DNA of 64,000 nt from positions 2,728,001 through 2,792,000 of the forward strand of contig CAWHEG010000031.1 in assembly GCA_963828405.1 (NCBI GenBank), written 5' to 3'. The position numbers and the translations under genes were made by a program. This DNA comes from JANMJD01 sp963828405. GTDB taxonomy: Bacteria > Actinomycetota > Acidimicrobiia > Acidimicrobiales > Ilumatobacteraceae. Shown one piece after another: positions 25,104 to 33,230 of the stretch. Position 1 is the first letter of the stretch. Each line of letters begins with the position of its first letter. The notes beneath the pieces were generated by a model, which was not told the DNA's origin, made no database searches, and saw only the letters and a list, made by a program, of their open reading frames with translations.

Positions 25104-26252
25104 ATGCGCCGAGCGACCAACCCCGTCTGCCCAGCGGCGCACGACGTGCTCGCTCTCGCCCGGTCGGCCGGGCTCGACGCCGCCGGAATCGCCCCGGCCA
25201 CCCCGCTGCTTCGGGCCCGCCGGGCGATCGAGGAGCGCAAGGCCGCCGGGCTCGACGCCGGCATGCAGTTCACCTTCAGGAACCCCGAGCGTTCCACCGA
25301 CCCCGCCCGGGCGGTCGCCGGAGCGGCGGCCGTGGTGGTCGGGGCCAGGCGGTACCTGTTGGCCGAGCCGGCCGATCGTGTCACCGCCGGAACGGCCGGG
25401 CCCCGGGGTGGTCGACCGTCGGCCTCGGTCGCCCGTTACGCGTGGATCGACCACTACGCACCGCTGCGCGATTCGCTGCGCGTCGTGGCCCGGTCGCTGC
25501 GCAGCCAGGGTTGGAAGGCCGTCGTGTTCGCCGACGACAACTCGATCGTCGACCGCGAGATCGCCTGGTCGGCCGGCATCGGCTGGTTCGGCAAGAACGC
25601 CAACCTGCTCGTCCCGGGGGCAGGGAGCTGGTTCGTCCTCGGCTGCGTGATCACCGATGCGCCACTCGAGACCAACCGCGCCGTCGTGCCCGACGGCTGC
25701 GGCGGCTGCCGGCGCTGTCTCGACGGCTGCCCGACGGGCGCCATCGTCGAGCCTGGGGTGATCGACGCCGGTCGCTGCCTGGCCTGGCTGTTGCAGAAGC
25801 CGGGCATCTTCCCGCTCCACGCCCGCGCCGCCCTCGGCGACCGCATCTACGGCTGCGACGACTGCCAGGAGGTCTGTCCGCCCAACGCCCGCTTCGGGCG
25901 GGCGCGCGACGCCGTCGCCCCGGTCGTCGATCGGCTCGACGTGCTCGATCTGCTCGACCTCGACGACGAGGGGCTCCTCGGCCTCGTCGGGCGGTGGTAC
26001 ATCCACCGGCGCGAGCCGCGCTGGGTGCGCCGCAACGCCCTGATCGTGCTCGGCAACACCGGCGACGGCCACGACCCACGTACCGTGGAGGTGGTGAGGC
26101 GCCATCTCGCCCATCCCGACCCGATGCTGCGGGCCCACGCCACCTGGGCGGCCCGGCGCCTGGGTCGCGACGACCTGCTGCCGGCCGTCGACGACGATCC
26201 GGCGGTGCTCGCCGAGCGGGCCGTCCCGCCGGGGGAGATCGCCACCCGATGA
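25104..26252 (+). CDS. queG: Epoxyqueuosine reductase
   Basis: A 382-residue cobalamin- and Fe-S-dependent enzyme that reduces epoxyqueuosine to queuosine in tRNA. The catalytic region has YAWIDHYAPLRDSLRVVAR and REIAWSAGIGWFGKNANLLV. Two [4Fe-4S] motifs follow, CGGCRRCLDGCPTGA and CDDCQEVCPPN. The C-terminal 70 residues are HEAT-like repeats (RRNALIVLGNTGDG; LRAHATWAARRLG), as in most QueG proteins. A TACGGT -10-like box ends 8 bases before the ATG. Its stop overlaps the next start (ATGA). Confidence 0.93.
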   Translation: MRRATNPVCPAAHDVLALARSAGLDAAGIAPATPLLRARRAIEERKAAGLDAGMQFTFRNPERSTDPARAVAGAAAVVVGARRYLLAEPADRVTAGTAGPRGGRPSASVARYAWIDHYAPLRDSLRVVARSLRSQGWKAVVFADDNSIVDREIAWSAGIGWFGKNANLLVPGAGSWFVLGCVITDAPLETNRAVVPDGCGGCRRCLDGCPTGAIVEPGVIDAGRCLAWLLQKPGIFPLHARAALGDRIYGCDDCQEVCPPNARFGRARDAVAPVVDRLDVLDLLDLDDEGLLGLVGRWYIHRREPRWVRRNALIVLGNTGDGHDPRTVEVVRRHLAHPDPMLRAHATWAARRLGRDDLLPAVDDDPAVLAERAVPPGEIATR

Positions 26253-27370
26253 AGCACCTCCTCGCCACGAACGACTTCCCGCCCAAGATCGGCGGGATCC
26301 AGTCGCTGCTCTGGGAGTGGTGGCGGCGACTGCCCGCCGACAGCTTCACCGTGCTGACCAGCCCCTACCGCGGCGACCGCGCCTGGGACGCCGAGCAGGC
26401 GTTCCGGGTGGTGCGCACCCGCGAGCCGGTGCTCCTGCCCCACCCGTGGATGGTCCACCGGATCGACGCACTGGCGGCCGAGACCGGCGCCGAACTGGTT
26501 GTGCTCGACCCGGCTGTGCCGTTGGGGATCGTCGGGCCCGCCCTGAAGCTGCCCTACGCCGTCGTGCTGCACGGCGCCGAGGTCACCGTGCCCGGGCGTC
26601 TCCCGGGGTCGAAGCAGGTGCTCGGGTCGGTCCTGCGGCGGGCCGAACTGGTCATCGCCGCCGGCGGGTATCCCGCCGCCGAGGCCACCCGGGCCGCCGG
26701 TCGCCAGCTGCCGATCACCATCGTGGCGCCCGGGGTCGACCCCGCCCGCTTCCACCCGTTGACGCCGGCCGAGCGGGACGCGGCACGCGATCGCCACCAC
26801 ATCGCCCGCGATGCCCGCCTGGTGGTCGGGGTCAGCCGCCTGGTGCCCCGCAAGGGCTTCGACGTGGCGATCCGAGCCATCGCCCGGCTGGCCCCGCGGA
26901 TGCCCGACGTGATCCTGGCGATCAGCGGCGCCGGGCGTGAGCGCGGACGTCTCGAACGGCTCGCCGTCGAGCTGGGCGCGCCGGTGCGGTTCCTCGGACG
27001 CGTCGACCATGACGAGCTGCCGGGGCTGATCGGCTGTGCCGACGTGTTCACGATGCTGTGCCGGAACCGCTGGGGCGGCCTCGAGCAGGAGGGGTTCGGG
27101 ATCGTCTTCGTCGAGGCGGCCGCCTGCGGAATCCCCCAGGTGGCGGGTCGCAGCGGGGGAGCGCACGAGGCCGTCGCCGGCGGTGAGACCGGCCTGATCG
27201 TCGATGATCCGACCGACGTGAGCGCCGTCGCCGAGGCGCTCTCCGCCCTGCTCGACGACGAATCCCTCCGGCGCCGGATGGGTGCGGCGGCCCGTCGACG
27301 GGCCGTCGACGAGTTCTCCTACGACGTCCTGGCCGAACGCCTGGGCCGGGCGCTCGGGGCGCTGCCATGA
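26249..27370 (+). CDS. GT4 glycosyltransferase, PimB'-like mannosyltransferase
   Basis: A 373-residue GT-B enzyme. The N-terminal ATNDFPPKIGGIQSLLWEWW resembles mycobacterial PimB', which adds the second mannose to phosphatidylinositol monomannoside. The C-terminal nucleotide-sugar site reads VGVSRLVPRKGFDVAIRAI and then EGFGIVFVEAAACGIPQVAG, with the ExxGxxxxE pair. The downstream order (membrane protein, SRPBCC protein) is similar to the mycobacterial pimB' neighbourhood. The start overlaps the queG stop. The acceptor is not proven, so PimB' is a likely but not certain name. Confidence 0.8.
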   Translation: MKHLLATNDFPPKIGGIQSLLWEWWRRLPADSFTVLTSPYRGDRAWDAEQAFRVVRTREPVLLPHPWMVHRIDALAAETGAELVVLDPAVPLGIVGPALKLPYAVVLHGAEVTVPGRLPGSKQVLGSVLRRAELVIAAGGYPAAEATRAAGRQLPITIVAPGVDPARFHPLTPAERDAARDRHHIARDARLVVGVSRLVPRKGFDVAIRAIARLAPRMPDVILAISGAGRERGRLERLAVELGAPVRFLGRVDHDELPGLIGCADVFTMLCRNRWGGLEQEGFGIVFVEAAACGIPQVAGRSGGAHEAVAGGETGLIVDDPTDVSAVAEALSALLDDESLRRRMGAAARRRAVDEFSYDVLAERLGRALGALP

Positions 27371-27915
27371 TGGGCGGCGTGGCTGCCGTCCCGACGTCCC
27401 CCGATCACGACCGCTTCGGTCGGGGCGTGGTGCGGCTCGATCTCGCCGGCACGGCGTTGTTCACCGTGGTCAGCGCCCTCGGCGTCGCCGTCGACGCGCT
27501 GCGCGCCCCGGCGGCGATCGTCGCCGTCGTGCTCTTCGCCGTCGGGATCGCCGCCTTCATCTGGTCGTACGTCTCGGCCCTCGAACGGAGCCGCACCGAG
27601 GAGGTCGGCGTCGCCAACCTGTACCTGCTCACCGGGGCGACGGCTCCGCAGGCGGTCAAGCGGACGATGTTGGGGGCGTTGTCCGTGCAGGTGGTCGTGT
27701 GCGTCGCCGCCGCCGGGGCCGGTTTCTCCCAGATCACGGCCAGTGAATCGAATCCGCTGGCCTTCGGCATCCTGGTGCCGATGTTCGGCCTCGGCCTCGA
27801 CGGTCTGTGGGCGTCGCGTCTCGGGGCCTTCGGGCCACGTATCCTGACCACAACGGGCACCACGACCACCCCCCGGCCCGCCCCCGACCCGGAGCAGACG
27901 TCACGCCATGGCTGA
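27367..27915 (+). CDS. Conserved membrane protein
   Basis: A 182-residue protein with four predicted helices: LAGTALFTVVSALGVAV, AAIVAVVLFAVGIAAFIWSY, MLGALSVQVVVCVAAAGAGF and LAFGILVPMFGLGLDGLWAS. A short Thr/Pro-rich tail follows. The second loop has EEVGVANLYLLTGATAPQAV, conserved-looking but of unknown meaning. The ATG overlaps the mannosyltransferase stop and its end overlaps the SRPBCC start by 8 bases, so it belongs to that operon. Function unknown. Confidence 0.75.
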   Translation: MMGGVAAVPTSPDHDRFGRGVVRLDLAGTALFTVVSALGVAVDALRAPAAIVAVVLFAVGIAAFIWSYVSALERSRTEEVGVANLYLLTGATAPQAVKRTMLGALSVQVVVCVAAAGAGFSQITASESNPLAFGILVPMFGLGLDGLWASRLGAFGPRILTTTGTTTTPRPAPDPEQTSRHG

Positions 27916-28342
27916 ATCCGCCACCCAGAACATCACCATCGAGGCCTCCCCGGAGCGTTGCCTCCAGGTCGTCGTCGACTTCCCGAGGTACCCGGAGTGG
28001 GCCAAGGACGTCAAGGAGGCGACGGTGCTCAGCCGAGACGACGAGGGGCGGGCCACCGAGGTCGAGTTCCGGGCGTCGGCCCTCGGGCGCAGCACGCATT
28101 ACACCCTCGTCTACGACTACTCCGAGGCGCCGACCGGTGTGGCGTGGTCGATGGTCAAGGGTGACATCATGCGGGCGATCGACGGCGCGTACCACTTCGC
28201 CGTCAACCCGGCCGGTGGCACCGACGTTCGCTACGACCTGTCGGTCGAGCTCGTCGTCCCGTTGCCGGCCTTCGTCAAGCGACGGGCCGAGGTCCGCATC
28301 CTCAACACGATCCGGGAGCTCAAGGCGCGGGCCGAGTCGTGA
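27908..28342 (+). CDS. SRPBCC (START-like) family protein
   Basis: A 144-residue helix-grip protein, MAESATQNITIEASPERCLQ onward, with FPRYPEWAKDVKEATVL and LELVVP-type strands. It matches the mycobacterial TB16.3 type of polyketide cyclase/dehydrase-like proteins, which have a hydrophobic cavity for lipids or other nonpolar ligands. It sits downstream of a PimB'-like gene, as TB16.3 does in mycobacteria, which hints at a cell-envelope lipid role. No catalytic residues are obvious. Confidence 0.82.
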   Translation: MAESATQNITIEASPERCLQVVVDFPRYPEWAKDVKEATVLSRDDEGRATEVEFRASALGRSTHYTLVYDYSEAPTGVAWSMVKGDIMRAIDGAYHFAVNPAGGTDVRYDLSVELVVPLPAFVKRRAEVRILNTIRELKARAES

Positions 28343-29265
28343 AGCTCGCCGCGGGCATCGACGTCGGCGGTACCAAATGCCTCGGCGTGGTGATCGACGA
28401 GCAGGGCGAGGTCGTCCGCCAGGCCCGGCGGCCGACGCCGAAGGGGCCGGAGGCGATCATCTCCACCCTTGTCCGCCTGGCCGGCGAGCTCGCCCCGTTC
28501 GACTCCTTCGGCGTCGGTGTGCCGGGGTTGGTGACCAGGAGCGGCATCCTGCGCGCCGCCCCCAACCTGGTCGACATCGCCGAGTTCGAGGTCGGCCCAC
28601 GGCTCGAGGCCGAGCTCGGCCAGCCGGTCGCCGTCGACAACGACGCCACCTGCGCGGCGGCGGCCGAGTGGCGGTTCGGAGCCGCCCGTGGGGTCGACGA
28701 CATGGTGATGGTCACCCTCGGCACCGGCATCGGTGGGGGGATCATCGCCGGTGGCGCGCTGCAGCGCGGCGCCAACGGGTTCGCCGGCGAGATCGGCCAC
28801 ATGGTCGTCGATCCCGACGGGCCGCCCTGCCCATGCGGGCGTCGGGGATGCTGGGAGCGCTACGCCTCGGGCAGCGGGCTGGCCCGCCTGGCCCGCGAGG
28901 CGGCCGTCGGGCGGCGGGTCAACCGGGTCGTGCAGCTGGCCGGCGGCGAGCCGGATCTGGTGCGCGGCGAGCACGTGCAGGCCGCGGCCCGCGAGGGCGA
29001 CGCCGACGCGCTGCAGGTGATCGACACGTTCGGCCGCTGGGTGGCACTGGGGCTGGTCAACCTGACCAACTTCATCGATCCGGCGATGTTCGTGCTCGGT
29101 GGCGGGTTGGCCGCGTCCTCCGACCTGTACATCGGCCCGATCGACCGGTGGTTCACGGAGTTGCTCTACTCGCCCCACCTGCGTCCCAAGCCGATCCTGA
29201 CCTTCGCCACCCTCGGCGAACGTGCAGGTGCCGTCGGCGCGGCGCTGATGTCCGAGCTGCACTGA
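28339..29265 (+). CDS. glkA: ROK-family glucokinase
   Basis: A 308-residue ROK kinase. The phosphate motif AAGIDVGGTKCLGVVIDEQG opens the protein. TLGTGIGGGIIAGGALQRGA and the ROK signature FAGEIGHMVVDPDG follow, then the zinc motif CPCGRRGCWERYASG (CxCGxxGCxE). The catalytic Asp lies in AVDNDATCAAAAEWRFG. This is the standard actinobacterial glucokinase type. The GTG start overlaps the SRPBCC stop (GTGA), making it the last gene of the queG-pimB' operon. Confidence 0.9.
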   Translation: MKLAAGIDVGGTKCLGVVIDEQGEVVRQARRPTPKGPEAIISTLVRLAGELAPFDSFGVGVPGLVTRSGILRAAPNLVDIAEFEVGPRLEAELGQPVAVDNDATCAAAAEWRFGAARGVDDMVMVTLGTGIGGGIIAGGALQRGANGFAGEIGHMVVDPDGPPCPCGRRGCWERYASGSGLARLAREAAVGRRVNRVVQLAGGEPDLVRGEHVQAAAREGDADALQVIDTFGRWVALGLVNLTNFIDPAMFVLGGGLAASSDLYIGPIDRWFTELLYSPHLRPKPILTFATLGERAGAVGAALMSELH

Positions 29266-29286
29266 CCGTCACGTCGGCCGAATTCG

Positions 29287-29952
29287 TCAGCACTTGCCCG
29301 AATCGACCGTCAGGGTCCCGGCAGCAGGAATCATGGCGGCGATCTCGTCGGCGTCGACCGCGTAGCCGAGGCCGCGTTCGCGTGACATCGCGAACATCAT
29401 CCCGACGATGTCGCCCCCGCGGCCGACGACGGGCGAGCCCGAGTCGCCCTTGGCGATCGTGACTCCGGTCAGGATGAGGCCTCCCCGCCGGTAGTAGGTG
29501 TGGTCCGTCGGTTCCTCGAAGTTGATCGTCGGCGTCCGGCTCACCGACCCCTCCAGCCGTTGGGGACCGCCATCGCGCCGCACGATCACCGTGACCGGGT
29601 CGCCGACTGCCGCATCGGCCATCGCCGGCGCGTCCGAGTCGTCCGTGGCCGACGGGCGCAGGATGGCGACGTCGCTACGCAGGTCGATGGCGACCAGTTC
29701 GGCGGGGCTCCCGTCGACGTCGATGGTGTTCGAGCCGCGGGTGGCGTGGGCGACGGTGACCACCCAACCGCCGTCGATGACGAACCCCGTCGACAGCGCC
29801 GGGATCAACGAACAGCCGTCGGAGCTGACCCCGACGACCCGGACGGTCGGCGGGCCGGCAGTGCCGGCGCTCGCACCGCACCCGGCCATCGCCAGGGTCA
29901 CCCCGCACCATGCGGCCCTCCGCACACGCCGAAGCGAGCGGCGGGCCGTCAT
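29287..29952 (-). CDS. Secreted trypsin-like serine protease lipoprotein
   Basis: A 221-residue protein with a lipoprotein signal (WCGVTLAMAGC) and a chymotrypsin fold. The triad is visible as His in VVTVAHATRG, Asp in DLRSDVAILRPS and Ser in IAKGDSGSPVVG. There is no PDZ domain, so it is shorter than DegP/HtrA proteins. It should act outside the membrane. It is the downstream partner of the LacI gene (overlap ATGA at 29949-29952), an unexpected pairing that may be only read-through. Confidence 0.85.
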   Translation of the reverse strand: MTARRSLRRVRRAAWCGVTLAMAGCGASAGTAGPPTVRVVGVSSDGCSLIPALSTGFVIDGGWVVTVAHATRGSNTIDVDGSPAELVAIDLRSDVAILRPSATDDSDAPAMADAAVGDPVTVIVRRDGGPQRLEGSVSRTPTINFEEPTDHTYYRRGGLILTGVTIAKGDSGSPVVGRGGDIVGMMFAMSRERGLGYAVDADEIAAMIPAAGTLTVDSGKC

Positions 29953-30971
29953 GTCGGGCGGGGGGCGGCCGTGCTCCGCCGGGCGACCAGGCGGGGCCGG
30001 GCGAGCACGACGGTCGGGTCGCGGCGGGCTCCCGAGGTGCGCTGGTGCAACGAGGTCAGGGCGGCGCGACCCATCTCGGGGCAGGACTGGTCGACCGTGG
30101 TCAGCGCCACGTGGCGCAGTCCGGCGAGCGCGGTGTTGTCGAACCCGACGATCGAGACCTCGTCGGGCACCCGTACGCCGGCTTCCTCGAGGGTGGCCAT
30201 CACGCCGATGGCCACGAGGTCGTTGGCGGCGAAGACGGCCGTCGGCAGGGTCGGACGGGCAAGCAGCTCGTGGGCCGCCGCCACGCCTGCCGACTCGGTG
30301 AAGTCACCGGGGATGACGTCGAGCGGGGCCATCCCCAGCCGGAGTACAGCGGCGGCGACGCCCCGGCGCCGGGCGATCGCGCCGGCCCCCCGACCGCCGT
30401 CGATGTGCGTCACCGCCCGATGGCCGAGGCCGTGGAGGTGGGCGACCACGAGATCGGCTCCGGCGACCTCGTCGGTCATCACCGAGTCGCAGTTCGGGCC
30501 GAGGACCTCGCGCCCGACGACCACCGTCGGGGTGTTCCTCGCCGCTGCGAGGATGTCGGCGGCGCCGAGGCGCGGGCTGACCAGGATCATCCCATCGACC
30601 CGCTGCTCGAGCATCGTCTCGATCGCCGCCGGCTCGCCGGAATCGCGCTGTCGGCTCACCGTCAGCACGAGGCGCAGGCCCATCTCGCCGGCGGCCATCT
30701 CGACGCCGTCGTAGACCCCGGCGAAGAACGGGTTGTGCAGGTCGTTGAGCAGCACGCCGATGGTCCCGCTGCGCCGGCTGGCCAGGTCACGGGCCAGCGC
30801 ATTGCGGCGGTAGCCGAGCTCCTTGGCCGCGTCGAGCACCCGTTGGCGCCGCTCCGCGGAGACCTTCGACGAGTCGCGGAACACCAGCGAGACGAGAGCG
30901 CGCGAGACACCGGCGGCGTGTGCGACATCGTCCATCGTGGGCAGCTCGACGCTGCTACGGCTGCTTGACAC
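29949..30971 (-). CDS. LacI-family repressor, probable regulator of inositol genes
   Basis: A 340-residue LacI-type regulator. The helix-turn-helix is PTMDDVAHAAGVSRALVSLV near residue 12, then the hinge NALARDLASRRSGTIGVLLN, and a periplasmic-binding-protein-like effector domain with NPFFAGVYDGVE, MTDEVAGADLVVAHL and FDNTALAGLRHV. The GTG at 30971 has GGAGGG immediately upstream. It is divergent from iolE, and the intergenic space holds a perfect palindrome (31002-31017) that recurs at the iolC promoter, so it is probably the inositol repressor. The effector is inferred (inositol or a catabolite). Confidence 0.9.
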   Translation of the reverse strand: MSSSRSSVELPTMDDVAHAAGVSRALVSLVFRDSSKVSAERRQRVLDAAKELGYRRNALARDLASRRSGTIGVLLNDLHNPFFAGVYDGVEMAAGEMGLRLVLTVSRQRDSGEPAAIETMLEQRVDGMILVSPRLGAADILAAARNTPTVVVGREVLGPNCDSVMTDEVAGADLVVAHLHGLGHRAVTHIDGGRGAGAIARRRGVAAAVLRLGMAPLDVIPGDFTESAGVAAAHELLARPTLPTAVFAANDLVAIGVMATLEEAGVRVPDEVSIVGFDNTALAGLRHVALTTVDQSCPEMGRAALTSLHQRTSGARRDPTVVLARPRLVARRSTAAPRPT

Positions 30972-31001
30972 GGTCCCTCCTGATGAGGAAGATATACCAT
31001 C

Positions 31002-31017
31002 GTTAGAGCGCTCTAAC
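31002..31017. promoter_or_regulatory. LacI-type operator between the repressor gene and iolE
   Basis: GTTAGAGCGCTCTAAC is a perfect 16-bp palindrome (18 bp with the flanking C and G). It has the symmetric central CG of LacI-family operators. It lies between the divergent LacI and iolE genes, close to A/T-rich -10-like sequences (30991-30998), so one bound repressor could block both promoters. The same 16 bases occur at 42743-42758. Confidence 0.85.
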
Positions 31018-31055
31018 GGCCTGTGAGCGCCCATCCCCGATCGCCAGGAGTTCCC

Positions 31056-31955
31056 GTGAGCGCTGTCCGAACCACCCCGATCGACCGGCTCGCCGGCGCA
31101 CCCATCTCGTGGGGTGTCTGCGAGGTTCCGGGCTGGGGTCCGATGATGGAGCCGCGCCGGGTGCTCGCCGAGATGAAGTCGGTCGGCATGCTGGCCACCG
31201 AACTGGGTTCGCCGGGGTTCTTCCCCGACGACATGGGCGAGGTGCGTGAGCTGCTCGATGAGTATCAGATGGGCATGATCGGCGGGTTCGTGCCGCTGGT
31301 GCTGCACAACCCGGCCGTTGCCGACCACACCCGCGCCGAGGCGAAACGGTGGGCCCGCAAGCTGCAATCGGCGGGCGGCGAGTACTTCGTGACTGCCGTC
31401 GTCGTCACCGAGGACTGGGCGCCACGCTACGAGATCGATGCCGACGAACTCGCCCACCTGGTCCGGATGCTCGACGAGGTCGACGAGATCGCCGCCGATC
31501 ACGGCCTCGTCCAGGTGATTCACCCGCACGCCGGAACGGTGATCGAACAGGCTGACGACTTCCGCCGCGTGCTCGACGCGACCGAGGTCAAGTGGTGCCT
31601 CGACACCGGCCATCTGGCCATCGGCGGGTTCGACCCGGTCGACTTCGCCCGCGACTACGCCACGCGGGTCGGACTGGTCCACCTCAAGGACATGAGCACC
31701 TCCGTCGCCGAGCGGTACCTCGCCGGGGAGTTCAGCCTGATGGGAGCGGTGCAGCACCACCTGTTCCGCCCGCTCGGCGAAGGGGATGTCGATCTCGACC
31801 AGGTGATCCGGCTGCTCGAGCGGCACGACTATCGCGGGTGGTACGTGATCGAACAGGATCAGGCCTTGACCGAGCTGCCTGCGCTAGGGTCGGGCCCGAT
31901 TCGCGAGGTTCGCAAGAGCGTCGCCTATCTCCGCACGCTGTCCGAGCACCTGTGA
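31056..31955 (+). CDS. iolE: IolE-like sugar phosphate isomerase/epimerase (2-keto-myo-inositol dehydratase)
   Basis: A 299-residue TIM-barrel protein of the AP-endonuclease-2 family. The N-terminal APISWGVCEVPGWGPMM is typical of IolE, which dehydrates 2-keto-myo-inositol. Metal-ligand candidates are in VIHPHAGTVIE, WCLDTGHLAIGG and LVHLKDMS. The GTG at 31056 is chosen because AGGAG lies 5 bases upstream; an upstream GTG at 31023 has none. It is the first gene behind the operator and precedes the sugar transporter. An IolH or other epimerase role is the main alternative. Confidence 0.8.
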   Translation: MSAVRTTPIDRLAGAPISWGVCEVPGWGPMMEPRRVLAEMKSVGMLATELGSPGFFPDDMGEVRELLDEYQMGMIGGFVPLVLHNPAVADHTRAEAKRWARKLQSAGGEYFVTAVVVTEDWAPRYEIDADELAHLVRMLDEVDEIAADHGLVQVIHPHAGTVIEQADDFRRVLDATEVKWCLDTGHLAIGGFDPVDFARDYATRVGLVHLKDMSTSVAERYLAGEFSLMGAVQHHLFRPLGEGDVDLDQVIRLLERHDYRGWYVIEQDQALTELPALGSGPIREVRKSVAYLRTLSEHL

Positions 31956-32011
31956 GGGTCCGGCCGGTGCGTGGTAACCACACACACCACAACAAGGGGG
32001 AACACAGTTCC

Positions 32012-33091
32012 ATGAAGATCAAGCGCATCGCCGCCTTGGTCGCCGTTGCCGGCTTTGCCGCGACGGCGTGCTCGAGTAGCAGCGACTCCACGACCACCGA
32101 GGCCGCTGCACCGGCGGCGACCGAGGCTGCTCCGGCAGCCACCGAGGCTGCTCCGGCAGCGACCGAGGCTGCTCCGGCAGCGACCGAGGCTGCTCCGGCA
32201 ACCGACGCGGCCACCGTCACCCAGGGCGGCGACATCGAGATCGCCGTCATCACCCACTCGGACGGAGGTGTGTTCTGGTCGGTGTTCGAGAAGGGCGCCG
32301 AAGACGCCGGCAAGGCGCTCGGGGTCACCGTCCGCATCGAGCAGGGGAACAACGACGGCGCAAAGCAGGCCGCGATGATCAACCAGGCCGTTGCCGACGG
32401 CGTCGACGGCCTCGCCGTCTCGCTCGCCGACCCCGACGCACTGAAGGACGCCGTCAAGGCGGCCGTCGATGCGGGCATCCCGCTCGTCACCACCAACTCG
32501 GGTTCCAACCTGTACAAGGAGTTCGGTGCGTTCACCCACATCGGCCAGGACGAGTTCCAGGCCGGCCAGGGCGCGGGAGAGAAGTTCAACGCCGCGGGCG
32601 CCAAGAAGGTCCTCTGCGCCAAGCAGGAGCAGACCAACGTCGGGCTCGATGCCCGTTGTGACGGCCTGAAGGACACCTTCACCGGTGAGGTCATCGCCGA
32701 GTTCGTCGAGCTCGACCAGGATCTCGCCAAGCAGCAGGCCGCCCTCAAGGCCAAGCTCGACGCCGACCCGGCGATCGACGGTGTCTTCGGCACCGGACCG
32801 AACATCGCCCACAGCGCCGCCGGTGCTGCCAGCGAGCTCGGCCGTGAGCTGACCATCGGTGGTGTGGACCTCTCCGAGGCCCTCCTCGACGACATCGCCT
32901 CGGGCGCGGTCGCCTTCACCATCGACCAGCAGCAGTATCTGCAGGGCTACATCTCGGTGGTTGCGCTGTTCCTCAACGTCACGAACGCCAACACCCTCGG
33001 CGGCGGCCTGCCGATCGCCACGGGCCCCGGCTTCGTGACGAAGGACAACGCCGACGCCGTCAAGGCGCTCGTCGCCGCCGGCACCCGCTGA
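32012..33091 (+). CDS. Sugar ABC transporter substrate-binding lipoprotein (probable inositol)
   Basis: A 359-residue periplasmic-binding-protein type 1 lipoprotein. The signal ends at the lipobox FAATAC, then a low-complexity linker with four perfect ATEAAP(A) repeats (32117-32200) leads to the binding domain: IEIAVITHSDGGVFWSVFEK, NQAVADGVDGLAVSLADP, and VDLSEALLDDIASGAVAFTI near the end. The fold is that of ribose/galactose/inositol-binding proteins. The neighbouring iolE and LacI genes make inositol the likely ligand. It is followed by a double hairpin before the permease gene, an arrangement that commonly raises binding-protein expression. Confidence 0.87.
   Translation: MKIKRIAALVAVAGFAATACSSSSDSTTTEAAAPAATEAAPAATEAAPAATEAAPAATEAAPATDAATVTQGGDIEIAVITHSDGGVFWSVFEKGAEDAGKALGVTVRIEQGNNDGAKQAAMINQAVADGVDGLAVSLADPDALKDAVKAAVDAGIPLVTTNSGSNLYKEFGAFTHIGQDEFQAGQGAGEKFNAAGAKKVLCAKQEQTNVGLDARCDGLKDTFTGEVIAEFVELDQDLAKQQAALKAKLDADPAIDGVFGTGPNIAHSAAGAASELGRELTIGGVDLSEALLDDIASGAVAFTIDQQQYLQGYISVVALFLNVTNANTLGGGLPIATGPGFVTKDNADAVKALVAAGTR
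32117..32200 (+). repeat. Four tandem 21-bp coding repeats in the lipoprotein linker
   Basis: Four copies of a 21-bp unit (gcgaccgaggctgctccggc plus a) encode ATEAAPA repeats between the lipid anchor and the binding domain. Copies differ at one base. The number probably varies between strains and sets the tether length. A related Ala/Thr/Glu linker is found in the ProX-like protein at 40209. Confidence 0.85.
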
Positions 33092-33112
33092 GCAACACCC
33101 ACATCTAGTCGG

Positions 33113-33139
33113 GTGGGGGCGTCCCATGGGCGCCCCCAC
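33113..33139 (+). terminator. First intercistronic hairpin after the binding-protein gene
   Basis: gtgggggcg (33113-33121) pairs with cgcccccac (33131-33139), nine perfect pairs around tcccatggg. It lies 22 bases past the stop codon. It probably stabilises the upstream message or contributes to partial termination. Confidence 0.55.
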
Positions 33140-33149
33140 CACCGAATGT

Positions 33150-33197
33150 GACGTCGGGCCGGAGCGAGTGCCGCTCCGGCCGACGTCGTTCTTTCTG
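33150..33197 (+). terminator. Second intercistronic hairpin with T-rich tail
   Basis: gacgtcgg (33150-33157) pairs with ccgacgtc (33180-33187) and ccggagcg (33159-33166) with cgctccgg (33172-33179), a 16-pair stem with one bulged G and a 5-base loop. The T-rich tail gttctttctg follows at once. This is a convincing intrinsic terminator, 34 bases before the permease ATG, so the permease needs read-through or its own promoter. Confidence 0.75.
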
Positions 33198-33230
33198 AGC
33201 ACATCGATTTGTTGGGGGACGGGGCGCACA

